Assembly: GCF_002310815.1 (NCBI RefSeq)
Contig: NZ_CP011032.1
Location: 1,094,001-1,158,000, forward strand
Reading direction: 5' to 3'
Source: Pseudoalteromonas tunicata
Lineage (GTDB): Bacteria; Pseudomonadota; Gammaproteobacteria; Enterobacterales; Alteromonadaceae
Length of the DNA stretch: 64,000 bases
Shown: piece after piece, positions 9,839 through 20,093 of the stretch
Layout of the letters: every line of letters begins with the position of its first letter
Position numbering within the stretch: the first letter of the stretch is position 1
Program-made: the position numbers and the translations under genes
Notes under the pieces: model-generated
The model's input: the letters and a program-made list of their open reading frames with translations, nothing else
Database searches by the model: none
Told to the model about the DNA's origin: nothing

Positions 9839-10207
9839 ATGAATTATGAAGAATTAAAGGCTTATTTATTAGCCAAACCTTTTGCTACGCTAGATTTTCC
9901 ATTTGGTGATGATGTTTCAGTGTTTAAAGTAAAAAATAAAATGTTTGCGCTGGTTGGCACGCGAAATAATGTGATGATGATTAATCTAAAATGTGACCCC
10001 GATGAAGCAGCAGCTTTGTGTGATATTTATAGCGCCATCACTCCTGGCTATCACATGGATAAAAAGCATTGGATTAGCCTTTATTTTGATGGTTCAGTTG
10101 CTGACAGTGAAACAATGCGCTTAATTGATAACTCGTTTAATTTAGTGATAAGTAAACTCAGTAAAAAAGAGCAGCTGAGTATCAGGCTGCTCAACCATGT
10201 TACTTAG
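9839..10207 (+). CDS. MmcQ/YjbR family protein
   Basis: Encodes 122 residues of the MmcQ/YjbR family: an N-terminal YEELKAYLLAKPFATLDFPFG, the central MFALVG and LKCDPDEAAAL segment, and the C-terminal KKHWISLYFDG motif followed by NSFNLVISKL. The CyaY-like fold is thought to bind DNA in some relatives, but the cellular role is not established. It is cytosolic with no signal peptide. It begins 13 bases after the TonB receptor stop, so it is probably the second gene of that transcript. Confidence 0.88.
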   Translation: MNYEELKAYLLAKPFATLDFPFGDDVSVFKVKNKMFALVGTRNNVMMINLKCDPDEAAALCDIYSAITPGYHMDKKHWISLYFDGSVADSETMRLIDNSFNLVISKLSKKEQLSIRLLNHVT

Positions 10208-10486
10208 CTCACCTCAATTCTTAGTAATAAAGCTAGCTCAAACTGCGATTTTAAAGTTAAAAACTTTGAGAAGATTGTTATCAGCTTGCCTTTGGCTTAT
10301 CCATCCGTTGTATTGCCTTCAAGTATTCCTGCTTAGCATATAATTTTCATATTGTTCAAAGCATTAGTGGTTTTTTGTTATGGCTTCAGCTTTCTCTGAA
10401 TAAATAAATTTTTTTATGTAAATTTTATATCCTTTTTAATAAGAGGTTTGGTATTTTAAAAGCCATTGATATTTTTAGGATTTAGC

Positions 10487-11746
10487 ATGCAAGGCGATGT
10501 GTCGTTAGCGCGGTTTAAACAGTTTCCCTTATTAATGTGGATTTTTTTGTTTGGTTCGTTTATCACCCGTGGTAGCTATTACATGGTTTGGCCATTTTTA
10601 GCTGTGATCTTGTACGAAAAATTTGCTTTAACCGCGACCGAAGTTGGCTTGGTACTTTCAAGTGCGGCTATTATCTCGGTATTTACCAGTTTTATTGGCA
10701 GTTCGTTATCAGACAAAGTGGGTCGTCACCGCTTAATGTATGTGACGGGGGTTTTGTATGTGGTGTCATTTTCACTGCTTGCATCGGTTAATACCGTAGC
10801 CGGTTACGTGGTGGTAATGACTTTGTGTTCAATAGCGACTGCACTTTGGCGGCCCCTGACTTCTGCGGCGATTGGTGATTTAATCACCGATGCGAAAACC
10901 CGCGAGCTTGCCATGCAGTCGCTTTATTTTATTGTTAATGTGGGTTGTGCGGTGGGTCCCTTGCTGGGTGTTTGGCTTGGCCTGACGGGTGAGCAATCGA
11001 GTTTTTATATTACTGCTGCTGCATTTGCGTTGTTATTGCTGCTGCTGTTTTGGGGTTTTAGTCGACATCATAGTCAATTAAAGGCCGCTCAAGTGGCTGC
11101 ATGCGAGGAGCAGAAAACACCCGAAACGGCGCACAATAAAAGTAAAATTCTCACGGTATTACTGCAAGACAAGCTGTTGCAATGCCTGATTTTAGCCAAT
11201 ATTTTATGCATGTTTATTTATGCACAAATGGACAGTTCGTTAATTCAATATTTAACCCGAGCCAATGCGCCGCAGTTACTTGAACTCATATCAGCATTAA
11301 TTTTTACCAATGCGGTAGTGATTATTTCAACCCAATTTATTTTACTTAAAATGATGGCCCGGTTCGAGCTCACGGTGCGCATTCGAATTGGTTTGGTATT
11401 GTTGATGGTGTCGCAACTTTGGCTTGCCGCAAACCCTCTTGATTTATTTTGGGGTTGGATAGGCGCTATTGTGATTATGAGTTTGGCCGAAGCTATCTTA
11501 TTCCCAACCATGAATGTACATATTGACCGCTTGGCGCCGGCTCACTTGCGTGGCGCGTATTTTGGCGCAGCTTCTTTTTATGATCTTGGTTTTGCATTGG
11601 CACCACTCGGTGGTGGAATTATTTTGGATTATTTAGGGGGCAGCTGGTTGTTCCTCATCGGAGCTTTATTGTGTTTAGTGGTCATTTATTTGTATTCGAT
11701 ATTAGAGGCATTACCACGGCCTGATTTTGTGCGCTCAACCTCTTAA
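10487..11746 (+). CDS. Major facilitator superfamily transporter
   Basis: Encodes about 420 residues with twelve predicted membrane helices split by a cytoplasmic loop near residue 210 (rich in Gln, Lys and Glu). The MFS signature appears between helices 2 and 3 as SLSDKVGRHRLMY. The layout resembles drug/proton antiporters of the MdtH type, but the substrate is not evident. I chose ATG at 10487 because AGGA lies eight bases upstream; a TTG 21 bases earlier lacks such a site. It converges on a small membrane-protein gene. Confidence 0.88.
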   Translation: MQGDVSLARFKQFPLLMWIFLFGSFITRGSYYMVWPFLAVILYEKFALTATEVGLVLSSAAIISVFTSFIGSSLSDKVGRHRLMYVTGVLYVVSFSLLASVNTVAGYVVVMTLCSIATALWRPLTSAAIGDLITDAKTRELAMQSLYFIVNVGCAVGPLLGVWLGLTGEQSSFYITAAAFALLLLLLFWGFSRHHSQLKAAQVAACEEQKTPETAHNKSKILTVLLQDKLLQCLILANILCMFIYAQMDSSLIQYLTRANAPQLLELISALIFTNAVVIISTQFILLKMMARFELTVRIRIGLVLLMVSQLWLAANPLDLFWGWIGAIVIMSLAEAILFPTMNVHIDRLAPAHLRGAYFGAASFYDLGFALAPLGGGIILDYLGGSWLFLIGALLCLVVIYLYSILEALPRPDFVRSTS

Positions 11747-11785
11747 TGGTGAGCCAAATCTTAAGCAGTGGTTTATGCGGTAATT

Positions 11786-12145
11786 TTATAAACTAGGTGT
11801 GTGCCTTTGGTTAAAAATGCGGATCGCCATAATTAGGGCAATGGCGCCAATGAGGCTGCTCATGATGTGGTGCATCACAAGGTGGCCAACAATAAACGTT
11901 GCCACATCTTGCCAACCATCAATGAAAGTGAGTTTTAGAATTAAGCCAAAGTAAACGCAAAAATGAAGGATTAAGCCCGTTTTAAATAAGCGGCTAAACT
12001 GATTTTTCTGTTCAGGGTTTAAGTAATTAAGGCGGCTGCTGAGCACTCCTAATGCAATAGTAGCAATAAAAATGGCAAGCAACCCTAAGCCTAAAAATGA
12101 TACTTTTATAAACACAGCACTAATAACAAACCATACCACTCGCAT
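11786..12145 (-). CDS. Small multi-pass inner-membrane protein
   Basis: Encodes 119 residues from an ATG at 12145 that follows AGAGGAA at a good distance. There are three to four hydrophobic segments (about residues 2-34, 55-78 and 83-110) and little soluble sequence. There is a His cluster (HLVMHH) in the last helix pair. I do not recognise a family. It is divergent from the M3 peptidase gene and converges on the MFS gene. Confidence 0.6.
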   Translation of the reverse strand: MRVVWFVISAVFIKVSFLGLGLLAIFIATIALGVLSSRLNYLNPEQKNQFSRLFKTGLILHFCVYFGLILKLTFIDGWQDVATFIVGHLVMHHIMSSLIGAIALIMAIRIFNQRHTPSL

Positions 12146-12421
12146 TATCTTATTTCCTCTTTTATAAAGGCGCACAATAGCGTTAAAGGTCAGTGTTGGC
12201 TAGCACCAAACAGCTTGTTGGTGGCGATTTAATAGCAAGGTTAATCTTATTTTAGATTCGATTTAAATTGTGTTTACCCGAACCATTTGGCTGACTGTTT
12301 TAGTGGCTACATCTCTAAAAAACCACACTCTACCGCAATTACATTGTGGTTTTTGATGGGGCTCTTACTATGCCACTATCGCGATTTCGCCATAACTCTA
12401 AATAAAAATGGAAGTGCTGTG

Positions 12422-14602
12422 ATGCATAAACCAATCGTTACTTTTTTAAGCTTGGCAGTGTGTGCTGCGTTAGCCGGTTGTACCGAGCAAGCTGCGACAC
12501 CATTAACGCCAACTAAAATAAGTGTCACTGAGCAAGCCGCTGCACCTGTTGTAGAAAAAAATACGTTATTAAAAGCATTTAGCGGTCCATATAATGGCGT
12601 ACCAGCTTTTGACCAAATGCAATTGGCTGATATTAAACCTGCTTTTGATTATGCAATGGCTGCTAATTTAGCCGAAATAGATGCCATTACAGCTAACCCG
12701 GCTGCGCCTGATTTTGATAATACCATTGCAGCTTTAGAACGCGCGGGTGCTGATTTAACCCAAGTATTTACCTATTACGGTATTTGGCGCTCAAACAAGT
12801 CAAGCGCTGAGTTTCGTGCTATTCAAGGTGAAATGGCGCCAATATTATCGGCTTTTAATTCGAAAATAACTCAAAATGAAGCGTTATTTAACCGTGTTAA
12901 AGCGGTCTATCAATCGGCTGATTTAGCAACACTAACCCCAGAGCAACAACGCGTTACTTGGTTGGTTTACAATAATTTTGCCCGAAATGGTGCGACGTTA
13001 AACGAAGCAGGCAAAGCTCGTTATGCGCAAATTAATCAAACTTTGGCAGGTCTTCACACTCAATTTGCTAACAATGTGTTGGCCGATGAAGAAAAATACG
13101 TGTTGTATTTAACCAAAGAGCAATTAGGTGGTTTATCTGAGTCATTAATTGCAGCTGCTGCGGGCGCGGCTAAAGAGCGTGGCAAAGAGGGCATGTATGC
13201 CATTACTAATTCGCGTTCATCAATGGATCCATTTTTAACCTATTCAACCGAGCGTGCGTTGCGTGAGCAAGTATGGAAAACCTATTATAACCGCGCCGGT
13301 AATGGTGATGAGTTTGATAATAACGCCATTATTAAAGAAATTTTAACCCTACGTGATGAACGCGTTGCATTACTTGGTTATGACAATTATGCAGCATGGC
13401 GTTTAGAAGACCGCATGGCAAAAACACCTGAAAATGCGATGGGTTTAATGAACAAAGTATGGCCAGCAGCCATTGCCCGCGTTAAAGAAGAAGTGGCAGA
13501 CATGCAAGCCTTGGCAAATCAGCAAGGTGCTAATATTACCATTGAGCCTTGGGATTATCGTTTTTATGCCGAGCAAGTGCGTAAAGCAAAATATGATTTA
13601 GATTCAAACGAAGTAAAACAATACCTGCAATTAGATAAACTGCGCGAAGCGATGTTTTATGTAGCAGGGCGCTTGTTTAACTTTAACTTTACTCCAGTTG
13701 CTGAGGGTAAAGTGCCTGTATTTCATGAAGATGTAAAAGTATGGGAAGTGACCGATAAAACGTCGGGTGCGCACATTGGTTTATGGTATTTAGACCCATA
13801 CGGCCGTAAAGGTAAACGCTCTGGCGCTTGGGCAACCACATATCGCAGCTATACCGCGTTTGATGGCGAAAAAACGGTTTTATCATCAAACAATTCAAAC
13901 TTTGTTAAAGCGCCTGAAGGACAACCAACCTTAGTTTCGTGGTCTGATGCTGAAACATTCTTCCACGAATTTGGCCATGCACTACATTTCTTATCGGCTA
14001 AAGTGGCGTATCCAACCTCAAATTCGGGGGTACGTGATTATACTGAGTTTCAATCGCAGCTTCTTGAGCGTTGGTTAACAACAGATGAAGTGATCAGTCG
14101 TTTCTTAGTACATGCTAAAACGGGCGAAGTAATGCCAAAAAGCTTGGTTGAAAAAATCAATCGCTCAGCCACGTTTAATCAGGGTTTTAGCACCACAGAA
14201 TATTTAGCATCAGCGATGATGGATATGCTTTACCACACCACCGATCCGGCGTTAATTGACCCTGCAAAATTTGAGCAAACAGAGTTGGCTCGTTTAGGTA
14301 TGCCAAAAGAGTTGGTGATGCGTCACCGCAGTACGCAGTTTGGCCATATCTTTTCAGGCGAAGGCTATTCTGCTGGTTATTATGGCTACTTATGGGCTGA
14401 GGTCTTAACCTCTGATGCGGCAGAAGCATTTGCAAAAAGTCCGGGTGGATTTTATGACCAAGCAATGGCCGATAAACTCGTTGAGCATTTATTCTCAGTG
14501 CGTAACGCCATCGACCCTGCGCAGGCTTATCGCCTATTTCGTGGTCAAGATGCTGACGTGGGCGCCTTAATGCGTGACCGTGGTTTTCCAGTTACACAAT
14601 AA
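12422..14602 (+). CDS. Lipoprotein M3-family metallopeptidase (peptidyl-dipeptidase Dcp type)
   Basis: Encodes 726 residues from the ATG at 12422. The N terminus is a lipoprotein signal with lipobox LAGC (Cys at about residue 20), so it is probably anchored in the envelope facing the periplasm. The zinc motif HEFGH (residues 515-519) is flanked by the M3 signature FFHEFGHALHFL and DYTEFQSQLLERW. Family members cleave oligopeptides; the Dcp branch removes C-terminal dipeptides. A typical Dcp is about 680 residues and cytosolic or periplasmic, so the lipoprotein form is a lineage trait. A strong terminator follows at 14631-14655. Confidence 0.92.
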   Translation: MHKPIVTFLSLAVCAALAGCTEQAATPLTPTKISVTEQAAAPVVEKNTLLKAFSGPYNGVPAFDQMQLADIKPAFDYAMAANLAEIDAITANPAAPDFDNTIAALERAGADLTQVFTYYGIWRSNKSSAEFRAIQGEMAPILSAFNSKITQNEALFNRVKAVYQSADLATLTPEQQRVTWLVYNNFARNGATLNEAGKARYAQINQTLAGLHTQFANNVLADEEKYVLYLTKEQLGGLSESLIAAAAGAAKERGKEGMYAITNSRSSMDPFLTYSTERALREQVWKTYYNRAGNGDEFDNNAIIKEILTLRDERVALLGYDNYAAWRLEDRMAKTPENAMGLMNKVWPAAIARVKEEVADMQALANQQGANITIEPWDYRFYAEQVRKAKYDLDSNEVKQYLQLDKLREAMFYVAGRLFNFNFTPVAEGKVPVFHEDVKVWEVTDKTSGAHIGLWYLDPYGRKGKRSGAWATTYRSYTAFDGEKTVLSSNNSNFVKAPEGQPTLVSWSDAETFFHEFGHALHFLSAKVAYPTSNSGVRDYTEFQSQLLERWLTTDEVISRFLVHAKTGEVMPKSLVEKINRSATFNQGFSTTEYLASAMMDMLYHTTDPALIDPAKFEQTELARLGMPKELVMRHRSTQFGHIFSGEGYSAGYYGYLWAEVLTSDAAEAFAKSPGGFYDQAMADKLVEHLFSVRNAIDPAQAYRLFRGQDADVGALMRDRGFPVTQ

Positions 14603-14630
14603 ATACTATTTTAGAAGTTCCCCAACCAGT

Positions 14631-14655
14631 AAGGCCTCTTTTGAGGCCTTTTTTT
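14631..14655 (+). terminator. Intrinsic terminator of the M3 peptidase gene
   Basis: AAGGCCTC and GAGGCCTT form an 8-bp stem around a short T-rich loop, followed by an unbroken T run. Confidence 0.9.
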
Positions 14656-14775
14656 ATTGCGTTAAAGCATCTGTTTTTTAACCATAACAGGTAGATATTG
14701 GTATTTATCGAATTTTATTTGAATCACTGGGTTATTTGCTGGATATTGGTTAAAACAATTTTAAAGAGTGACCCT

Positions 14776-16119
14776 ATGTTGCCCCTGATCCGAAAAACGA
14801 TATTAACAATAGCCGTCAGCGCCTGTTTACCTGTAATTGCCAATACGACTACCACACTAAATGAGATCGAACATAACATTGTGACTCAAACTGAGTTGTT
14901 ATTACCGCAAACATTAAAAGAACTCGAACAAGCGGTGAATATAAATAGTGGCAGCATGAATTTTGCGGGGGTCAAGCAAGTTGGCGCTTTGGCTAAGCTG
15001 CAGCTTGAAGAAGTTGGCTTTAAGGTTGAATGGCTTGATGGTCGCTATTTTAATCGCGCGGGGCATATTGTGGCCACGCATGAAAGTGATAATCCCAATG
15101 CGCCTAAAATAGTGATGATTGGCCATTTAGATACGGTGTTTGAAGCCGAAGATGACTTTCAAAAGTTTGTCCGTTTAAACGAGCAACAAGCCGCAGGCCC
15201 TGGTGTTGCTGATATGAAAGGGGGGAATGCTATTATTATTGCCGCCATGCGTATTCTTAACAAACTCGATTTATTAAAAGATTTAAGCATCAAAATTGTA
15301 TTAACTGGCGATGAGGAAAGCAGCGGCGAGCCTTTAACAGATTCAAAACAAGCCATTGTTGATGCTGCCATTTGGGCTGATATTGCGCTTGGCTTTGAAA
15401 ACGGTGACAACGATATTAATACCGCGATGGCAGCAAGGCGGGGTTATACCGGCTGGGAGCTGGCAATTAAAGCAAAACCCGCGCATTCATCGCGTATTTT
15501 TAATCCTGAAATTGGCTATGGCGCCATTTTTGAAGCGGCGCGCATTTTAGACGCATTTCGAGAGCAGCTCTCAAGCGAAGAGAATTTAACCTTTAATCCC
15601 GGCATGATAGTGGGTGGCACACGTATTGATTATCAAAAAGAGCAATCATCAGGCACTGCATTTGGCAAAAGTAATGTCATTGCCCAAGAGGTAAAAGTGA
15701 TTGGGGATTTAAGGGCGCTTTCGGTTTTGCAAGTTGAGCAAGCCATGGCGGTGATGCAAAAAATAGTTGCTGCCAAAGCAGAGCATTCGCAAGCAGAACT
15801 TACCTTTGAAACCGGTTACCCACCCATGGCGCTTACTAAAGGGAATCTTGCATTATTAGCCATTTATGATGAGGTGAGCCGTGATTTAGGTTACAACAAG
15901 GTTGTTGCTGCTAATCCGCGTCAAGCGGGAGCGGCCGATATTTCGTTTGCAGCCAATCATGTTGAGATGGCACTGGATGGTTTAGGATTAATGGGCCAAG
16001 GTGCGCATACCAAAGACGAGATTGCTGATTTAACCTCATTAAAAAAGAATATTGAAAAAACCACCATCTTACTTTATCGCTTGGCACAGGCTGCCAATGT
16101 AAAAACCAACAGAGAATAA
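14776..16119 (+). CDS. Exported M20-family metallopeptidase
   Basis: Encodes 447 residues starting at ATG 14776, which places a standard signal peptide (LIRKTILTIAVSACLPVIA) at the N terminus. The M20 di-zinc site is present: IGHLDT (His117, Asp119), GPGVADMKGG (bridging Asp) and TGDEES (catalytic and metal Glu180/181), with a later ligand in GAHTKDE. The family includes carboxypeptidase G2-like enzymes, ArgE and DapE; a periplasmic peptide or N-acyl amino acid hydrolase is most likely. Only six bases separate its stop from the next peptidase start, so the two form an operon. Confidence 0.9.
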   Translation: MLPLIRKTILTIAVSACLPVIANTTTTLNEIEHNIVTQTELLLPQTLKELEQAVNINSGSMNFAGVKQVGALAKLQLEEVGFKVEWLDGRYFNRAGHIVATHESDNPNAPKIVMIGHLDTVFEAEDDFQKFVRLNEQQAAGPGVADMKGGNAIIIAAMRILNKLDLLKDLSIKIVLTGDEESSGEPLTDSKQAIVDAAIWADIALGFENGDNDINTAMAARRGYTGWELAIKAKPAHSSRIFNPEIGYGAIFEAARILDAFREQLSSEENLTFNPGMIVGGTRIDYQKEQSSGTAFGKSNVIAQEVKVIGDLRALSVLQVEQAMAVMQKIVAAKAEHSQAELTFETGYPPMALTKGNLALLAIYDEVSRDLGYNKVVAANPRQAGAADISFAANHVEMALDGLGLMGQGAHTKDEIADLTSLKKNIEKTTILLYRLAQAANVKTNRE

Positions 16120-16125
16120 TTGTCG

Positions 16126-17607
16126 ATGAGTCACTATCAAAAACTAACGCAGCATTTTAAAAAAATTAGCCATTTTCAGCATTTAGCGTCAATTTGTGGT
16201 TGGGATCAAGCGACCATGATGCCAAGTGGCGGTAATGATGCGCGCGCCGAAGCCATGGCAGAGTTGGCGTTACATGTACATCAATTATCAACAGCGCCGC
16301 AATTAGGGGAATGGCTTAATAATGCCGCCAACGAAACCTTAGAAGAGATACAGCACGCAAATTTACGGGAAATGACACTTTGCTGGCAACAAGCCACGGT
16401 TATTCCTGAAGATTTAGTGCAAGCCAAGTCGCTTGCAGGTTCAAAATGTGAGCATGCATGGCGCAATCAGCGCAACCAAAATGATTGGCAAGGTTTTAGT
16501 AAAAACTTTGCTGCTGTGGTGTCTTTATCACAACAAGAGGCACAAATCAGGGCGCAGGCAAATCAAACCACACCTTATGATGCAATGCTTAATTTGTATG
16601 AGCCAGGTGTCACCACAGCGCAGCTTGATGTGGTTTTTAATAAGGTTAAAGCGTGGTTGCCTGAACTGACCCAAACCATCATAGCTAAACAAGCGAGTGA
16701 GTCATTTATTGCGCCGCAAGGGCATTTTGCAACCGAGCAACAACGGGCGTTGGGCTTAAAAGTAATGAGTTTGTTGGGCTTTGATTTTGAACAAGGTCGC
16801 CTTGATGTGAGCTCGCATCCATTTTGTGGCGGTGTGCCAAGCGATGTGCGTATTACCACGCGTTATGATGAAACTGATTTTGTGCAATCGTTAATGGGTA
16901 TAGTGCATGAAACTGGCCATGCGCGTTACGAGCAAGGTTTACCAAAACAGCTTGCGGGTCAACCAGCTGGTTTGGCGCGTTCGATGGGGATTCATGAATC
17001 TCAAAGTCTCTTTTTTGAGATGCAGTTAGGTCGCAGTGCTGAGTTTATTAAACTGCTAGCCCCGTTGGCTGCAGCACATTTTCCTGCAATCGATGCAAAA
17101 GTTTTTGCAGTTGATAATTTACAAAAAATTTATACTCGAGTGCAACCTGGGTTAATACGAGTTGATGCTGATGAAGTGACTTATCCTGCGCATGTAATGT
17201 TACGCTACGAAATTGAACGTGATTTAATAAATCAAACCATTACCTATCAAGATATACCTGAGTTATGGCAGCAAAAAATGCAGGCTTATTTAGGGCTTGA
17301 TACGTCAGGTGATTATAAAAATGGTTGCATGCAAGATATTCATTGGACCGATGGCTCATTTGGTTATTTCCCAAGTTATAGCTTAGGTGCGATGTATGGC
17401 GCACAATTTATGGCAAAAATGAATCAAGAGTTTGATGTTGCAAGCGCAGTAGCAAGTCAAAACTTAACTCCAATTTTTAATTGGTTAAACCAACATATTT
17501 GGCAAAAAGGCAGTACGTTATCGACGAATGATTTAGTGATTAACGCAACGGGCGAGCCGCTTAACAGTGATTATTTTAAGCAGCATTTAATCACGCGTTA
17601 CCTTTAA
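16126..17607 (+). CDS. M32-family metallocarboxypeptidase (Taq type)
   Basis: Encodes 493 residues, the usual length for the family. It has the zinc motif HETGH (residues 261-265) in IVHETGHARYEQGLP, followed by the family-specific GIHESQSLFFE (third ligand) and RVDADEVTYPAHVMLRYEIE. It removes C-terminal amino acids from peptides in the cytosol; there is no signal peptide. I prefer ATG 16126 to TTG 16120. It follows the exported M20 peptidase in one transcription unit, suggesting linked use of imported peptides. Confidence 0.93.
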   Translation: MSHYQKLTQHFKKISHFQHLASICGWDQATMMPSGGNDARAEAMAELALHVHQLSTAPQLGEWLNNAANETLEEIQHANLREMTLCWQQATVIPEDLVQAKSLAGSKCEHAWRNQRNQNDWQGFSKNFAAVVSLSQQEAQIRAQANQTTPYDAMLNLYEPGVTTAQLDVVFNKVKAWLPELTQTIIAKQASESFIAPQGHFATEQQRALGLKVMSLLGFDFEQGRLDVSSHPFCGGVPSDVRITTRYDETDFVQSLMGIVHETGHARYEQGLPKQLAGQPAGLARSMGIHESQSLFFEMQLGRSAEFIKLLAPLAAAHFPAIDAKVFAVDNLQKIYTRVQPGLIRVDADEVTYPAHVMLRYEIERDLINQTITYQDIPELWQQKMQAYLGLDTSGDYKNGCMQDIHWTDGSFGYFPSYSLGAMYGAQFMAKMNQEFDVASAVASQNLTPIFNWLNQHIWQKGSTLSTNDLVINATGEPLNSDYFKQHLITRYL

Positions 17608-17615
17608 ACGCTTTC

Positions 17616-17655
17616 TTTCATCACCTAAGCATAGTTTTATCTTTGGGTGATGAAA
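17616..17655. terminator. Long hairpin after the M32 peptidase gene
   Basis: Perfect 10-bp arms TTTCATCACC and GGTGATGAAA surround a 20-base loop. There is no long T tract after it on the plus strand, so it may terminate weakly or protect the mRNA end. Confidence 0.5.
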
Positions 17656-17757
17656 AATTCTCAAGTTGCATTTAAAAGAGTTCATTTATCTCCACGAGCG
17701 CCGATATATTTTTAATTGATAAATTTACATCAGGTTTTTAACTCGTAAGGAGAATAA

Positions 17758-18027
17758 ATGGAGTCTCTTGTTAAATTAATCACTCCTTATTTGGTTAGTG
17801 AAGTGGATAATGCGGCTAAAAATAAATCACGTCAGCACAATGACCAACGTATTACGGCTGAAGTTAAAAGTAACGTTGCAGATACAACCGATGCCCCGTT
17901 TTTAGTTGCTCAAGAACGCCGTAAAAATGAAGATCGGCGCAAAAAAAAGCTTGCCCGAGGTCGATGGTTTGAATCTCGAATGAAGCAAGACCGCCGTAAA
18001 GAAAATCAATTAAATACTAAAATTTAG
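17758..18027 (+). CDS. Small basic protein, unknown function
   Basis: Encodes 89 residues behind a near-perfect ribosome site (AAGGAGAATAA ATG). The N-terminal half is mixed; the C-terminal half (from about residue 52) is densely charged with Arg and Lys, with a repeated E/D-RRK pattern. It could bind nucleic acid or acidic protein surfaces, but this is only composition. No family is recognised. It stands alone upstream of the chemoreceptor gene. Confidence 0.65.
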   Translation: MESLVKLITPYLVSEVDNAAKNKSRQHNDQRITAEVKSNVADTTDAPFLVAQERRKNEDRRKKKLARGRWFESRMKQDRRKENQLNTKI

Positions 18028-18186
18028 AGTGTACTTGTTGGGGGGATCCTGCTATTTGCTGGTGGATGAGCATTAGTTGTTTGGTAATGATGACGCAGCA
18101 CTTTGTTCTTTAATCTGAATTTTTGCATCTACGCCGATATGGATTAACCTTAAAAGACTCAATTCTTAACTCCAGTTAGGCTTCAT

Positions 18187-20061
18187 GTGCGAGTAACATT
18201 TAAAGCTAAAATTGTCTTTGTCTCCTCTTTTGTACTTCTAGCCGCCTTAATTTTTATTTCGGTACAGCAATATTTTTTAATTAAAAATAAGCTAGAACAA
18301 CAAGTTTCACTGAGTGTGAACGAAATTATTGTGGGGATTGGCCAAACTGTCAGTGCTCAAATTCAGGGTAAAGCTGATTTAGCCACTTTAACTGCCACGT
18401 TAGTAGAACAAACATCTAATTTAGCGGCTGCAGGTTCGATTTTGGCCGCACCTATTTTGCAAAGTAACTTTTTATTAATTGGCTATGGGCAAGAGCAAAG
18501 TGGTCGTTATGTTGCAAGTGACCCTAGTTGGGATCCCGGTGCAACTTGGGATCCGCGCAAACGCCCTTGGTATCAAGATGCAAAAAATGCCAAAAAACTA
18601 ATTATTACTGCACCCTACGCTGATGCTGTGAGTAAAGAAATACTCGTCTCAATCGCAACCCCTGTGATCCAACAGGGTCAGTTTACCGGCGCTATTTTTT
18701 TCGATGTTAGTTTGGCTGCCCTTGGTAAAATGATTAATCAAGTTAACCTATTTAATGCTGGATTTGCTTTTATGGTCAGTGGTGATGGCAGCATTATTTC
18801 ACATCCAAATGCGGCGCTTAATGGCCAAGCCTCTTCCTCTTTTTTAGGTCAAACGCGTTTATCTGATGAATTTCAAGATGTGGAACTTGAAGGCAAATCT
18901 CACTTAGTAAAATTTTATAAAGTGGCAGGAGTTGATTGGTGGGTGGGTGTGGCGCTTGAAAAAAGTAAAGTATTTTCAGCTGTAAGTGAAATGCGCCAAG
19001 ACTCGATGATTTATTCGCTACTTTCACTCATTTTTGGTGTGGTCGGATTGTGGTATTTAGTCAATGTAATGTTAAGACCTCTGACTTTAATTAATGATGC
19101 GATGAATGAAGTCGCCACAGGCAATGCAGATTTAACGGTGCGCCTAGCGCAAAGTAATGAGCAAGAGTTTGCAGCACTTGCGCAAAGTTTTAATCAATTT
19201 ACAGCCCGCTTACAAAAGTTAATTAAAGATATTCAAGAGCTTGGTCATGAGATTTTAAGTGATGCCCAATCAACTTCACAAGGTGCGCTTTCGTCAAATA
19301 ATGCCTTGCAGCAACAGTTAGCGGCGCTTGAATCGCTCGCTGCCGCTACCAACCAATTGGCCGCAACGTCAAATGTCATTGCCAGTACAGCAAAAGAAGC
19401 GGCTGATGCGGTGCAAAAAACCGATAACTCGGCCATTGCAGGGCAAGCTGTGGTGAACAAAACTACAGCACTTATTGGAGAGCTTTCGGCACAAATTACC
19501 GCAACTTACGATGTAGTGCAGCAACTTGCAGAGTCAAGTGCTGGCATTGAAACCATTTTAGCGGTGATAAATTCAATTGCAGAACAAACCAATTTATTGG
19601 CATTAAATGCGGCTATTGAAGCTGCCCGAGCGGGTGATACAGGCCGAGGTTTTGCCGTGGTGGCTGATGAAGTAAGAACGCTCGCGCAGCGTACGCAAGA
19701 AGCGACCACCGAAATTAAAACTAAAATAGATCAGCTACAAAGCAGTGCAAAATCTGCTGGTATTGAAATGCAGCGCAGTAATCAACTTGCCAGTGAAACC
19801 GAAGCTCAAGCTGAGCAAGCAAATACTGCGTTGTCTGCAATTCGCCAAGCGATAGAGCATATTGTTGCATTAAACTTACAAACAGCGCAGTCAATCAACG
19901 AGCAATGTATTGTGGTCGAATCGGTTAATCAAAATGCATTCGAGATTAAAGATTTATCCCACCTTGTTGCAGAGCAAGCAAATGGTGTTGATATCACAAT
20001 GCGCAATCAGGTCAGTAATATTGCCAAACAAGAGCAGATGTTGGAGCAGTTTAAAGTATAA
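18187..20061 (+). CDS. Methyl-accepting chemotaxis protein with Cache sensor
   Basis: Encodes 624 residues. A membrane helix (about 9-28) precedes a periplasmic double Cache domain (about 35-270; signature [12 protein letters not shown]) and a second helix (about 275-297). A HAMP linker then leads to the cytoplasmic signalling domain with the conserved hairpin [20 protein letters not shown] and [15 protein letters not shown]. It couples ligand binding outside to CheA/CheW inside. It probably starts at GTG 18187. No C-terminal CheR-binding pentapeptide is present. A periplasmic binding-protein-like gene follows 32 bases downstream and may act with it. Confidence 0.93.
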   Translation: MRVTFKAKIVFVSSFVLLAALIFISVQQYFLIKNKLEQQVSLSVNEIIVGIGQTVSAQIQGKADLATLTATLVEQTSNLAAAGSILAAPILQSNFLLIGYGQEQSGRYVASDPSWDPGATWDPRKRPWYQDAKNAKKLIITAPYADAVSKEILVSIATPVIQQGQFTGAIFFDVSLAALGKMINQVNLFNAGFAFMVSGDGSIISHPNAALNGQASSSFLGQTRLSDEFQDVELEGKSHLVKFYKVAGVDWWVGVALEKSKVFSAVSEMRQDSMIYSLLSLIFGVVGLWYLVNVMLRPLTLINDAMNEVATGNADLTVRLAQSNEQEFAALAQSFNQFTARLQKLIKDIQELGHEILSDAQSTSQGALSSNNALQQQLAALESLAAATNQLAATSNVIASTAKEAADAVQKTDNSAIAGQAVVNKTTALIGELSAQITATYDVVQQLAESSAGIETILAVINSIAEQTNLLALNAAIEAARAGDTGRGFAVVADEVRTLAQRTQEATTEIKTKIDQLQSSAKSAGIEMQRSNQLASETEAQAEQANTALSAIRQAIEHIVALNLQTAQSINEQCIVVESVNQNAFEIKDLSHLVAEQANGVDITMRNQVSNIAKQEQMLEQFKV

Positions 20062-20093
20062 CTTGTATTTGTGGTGTATTGAGGAGGTCGATA

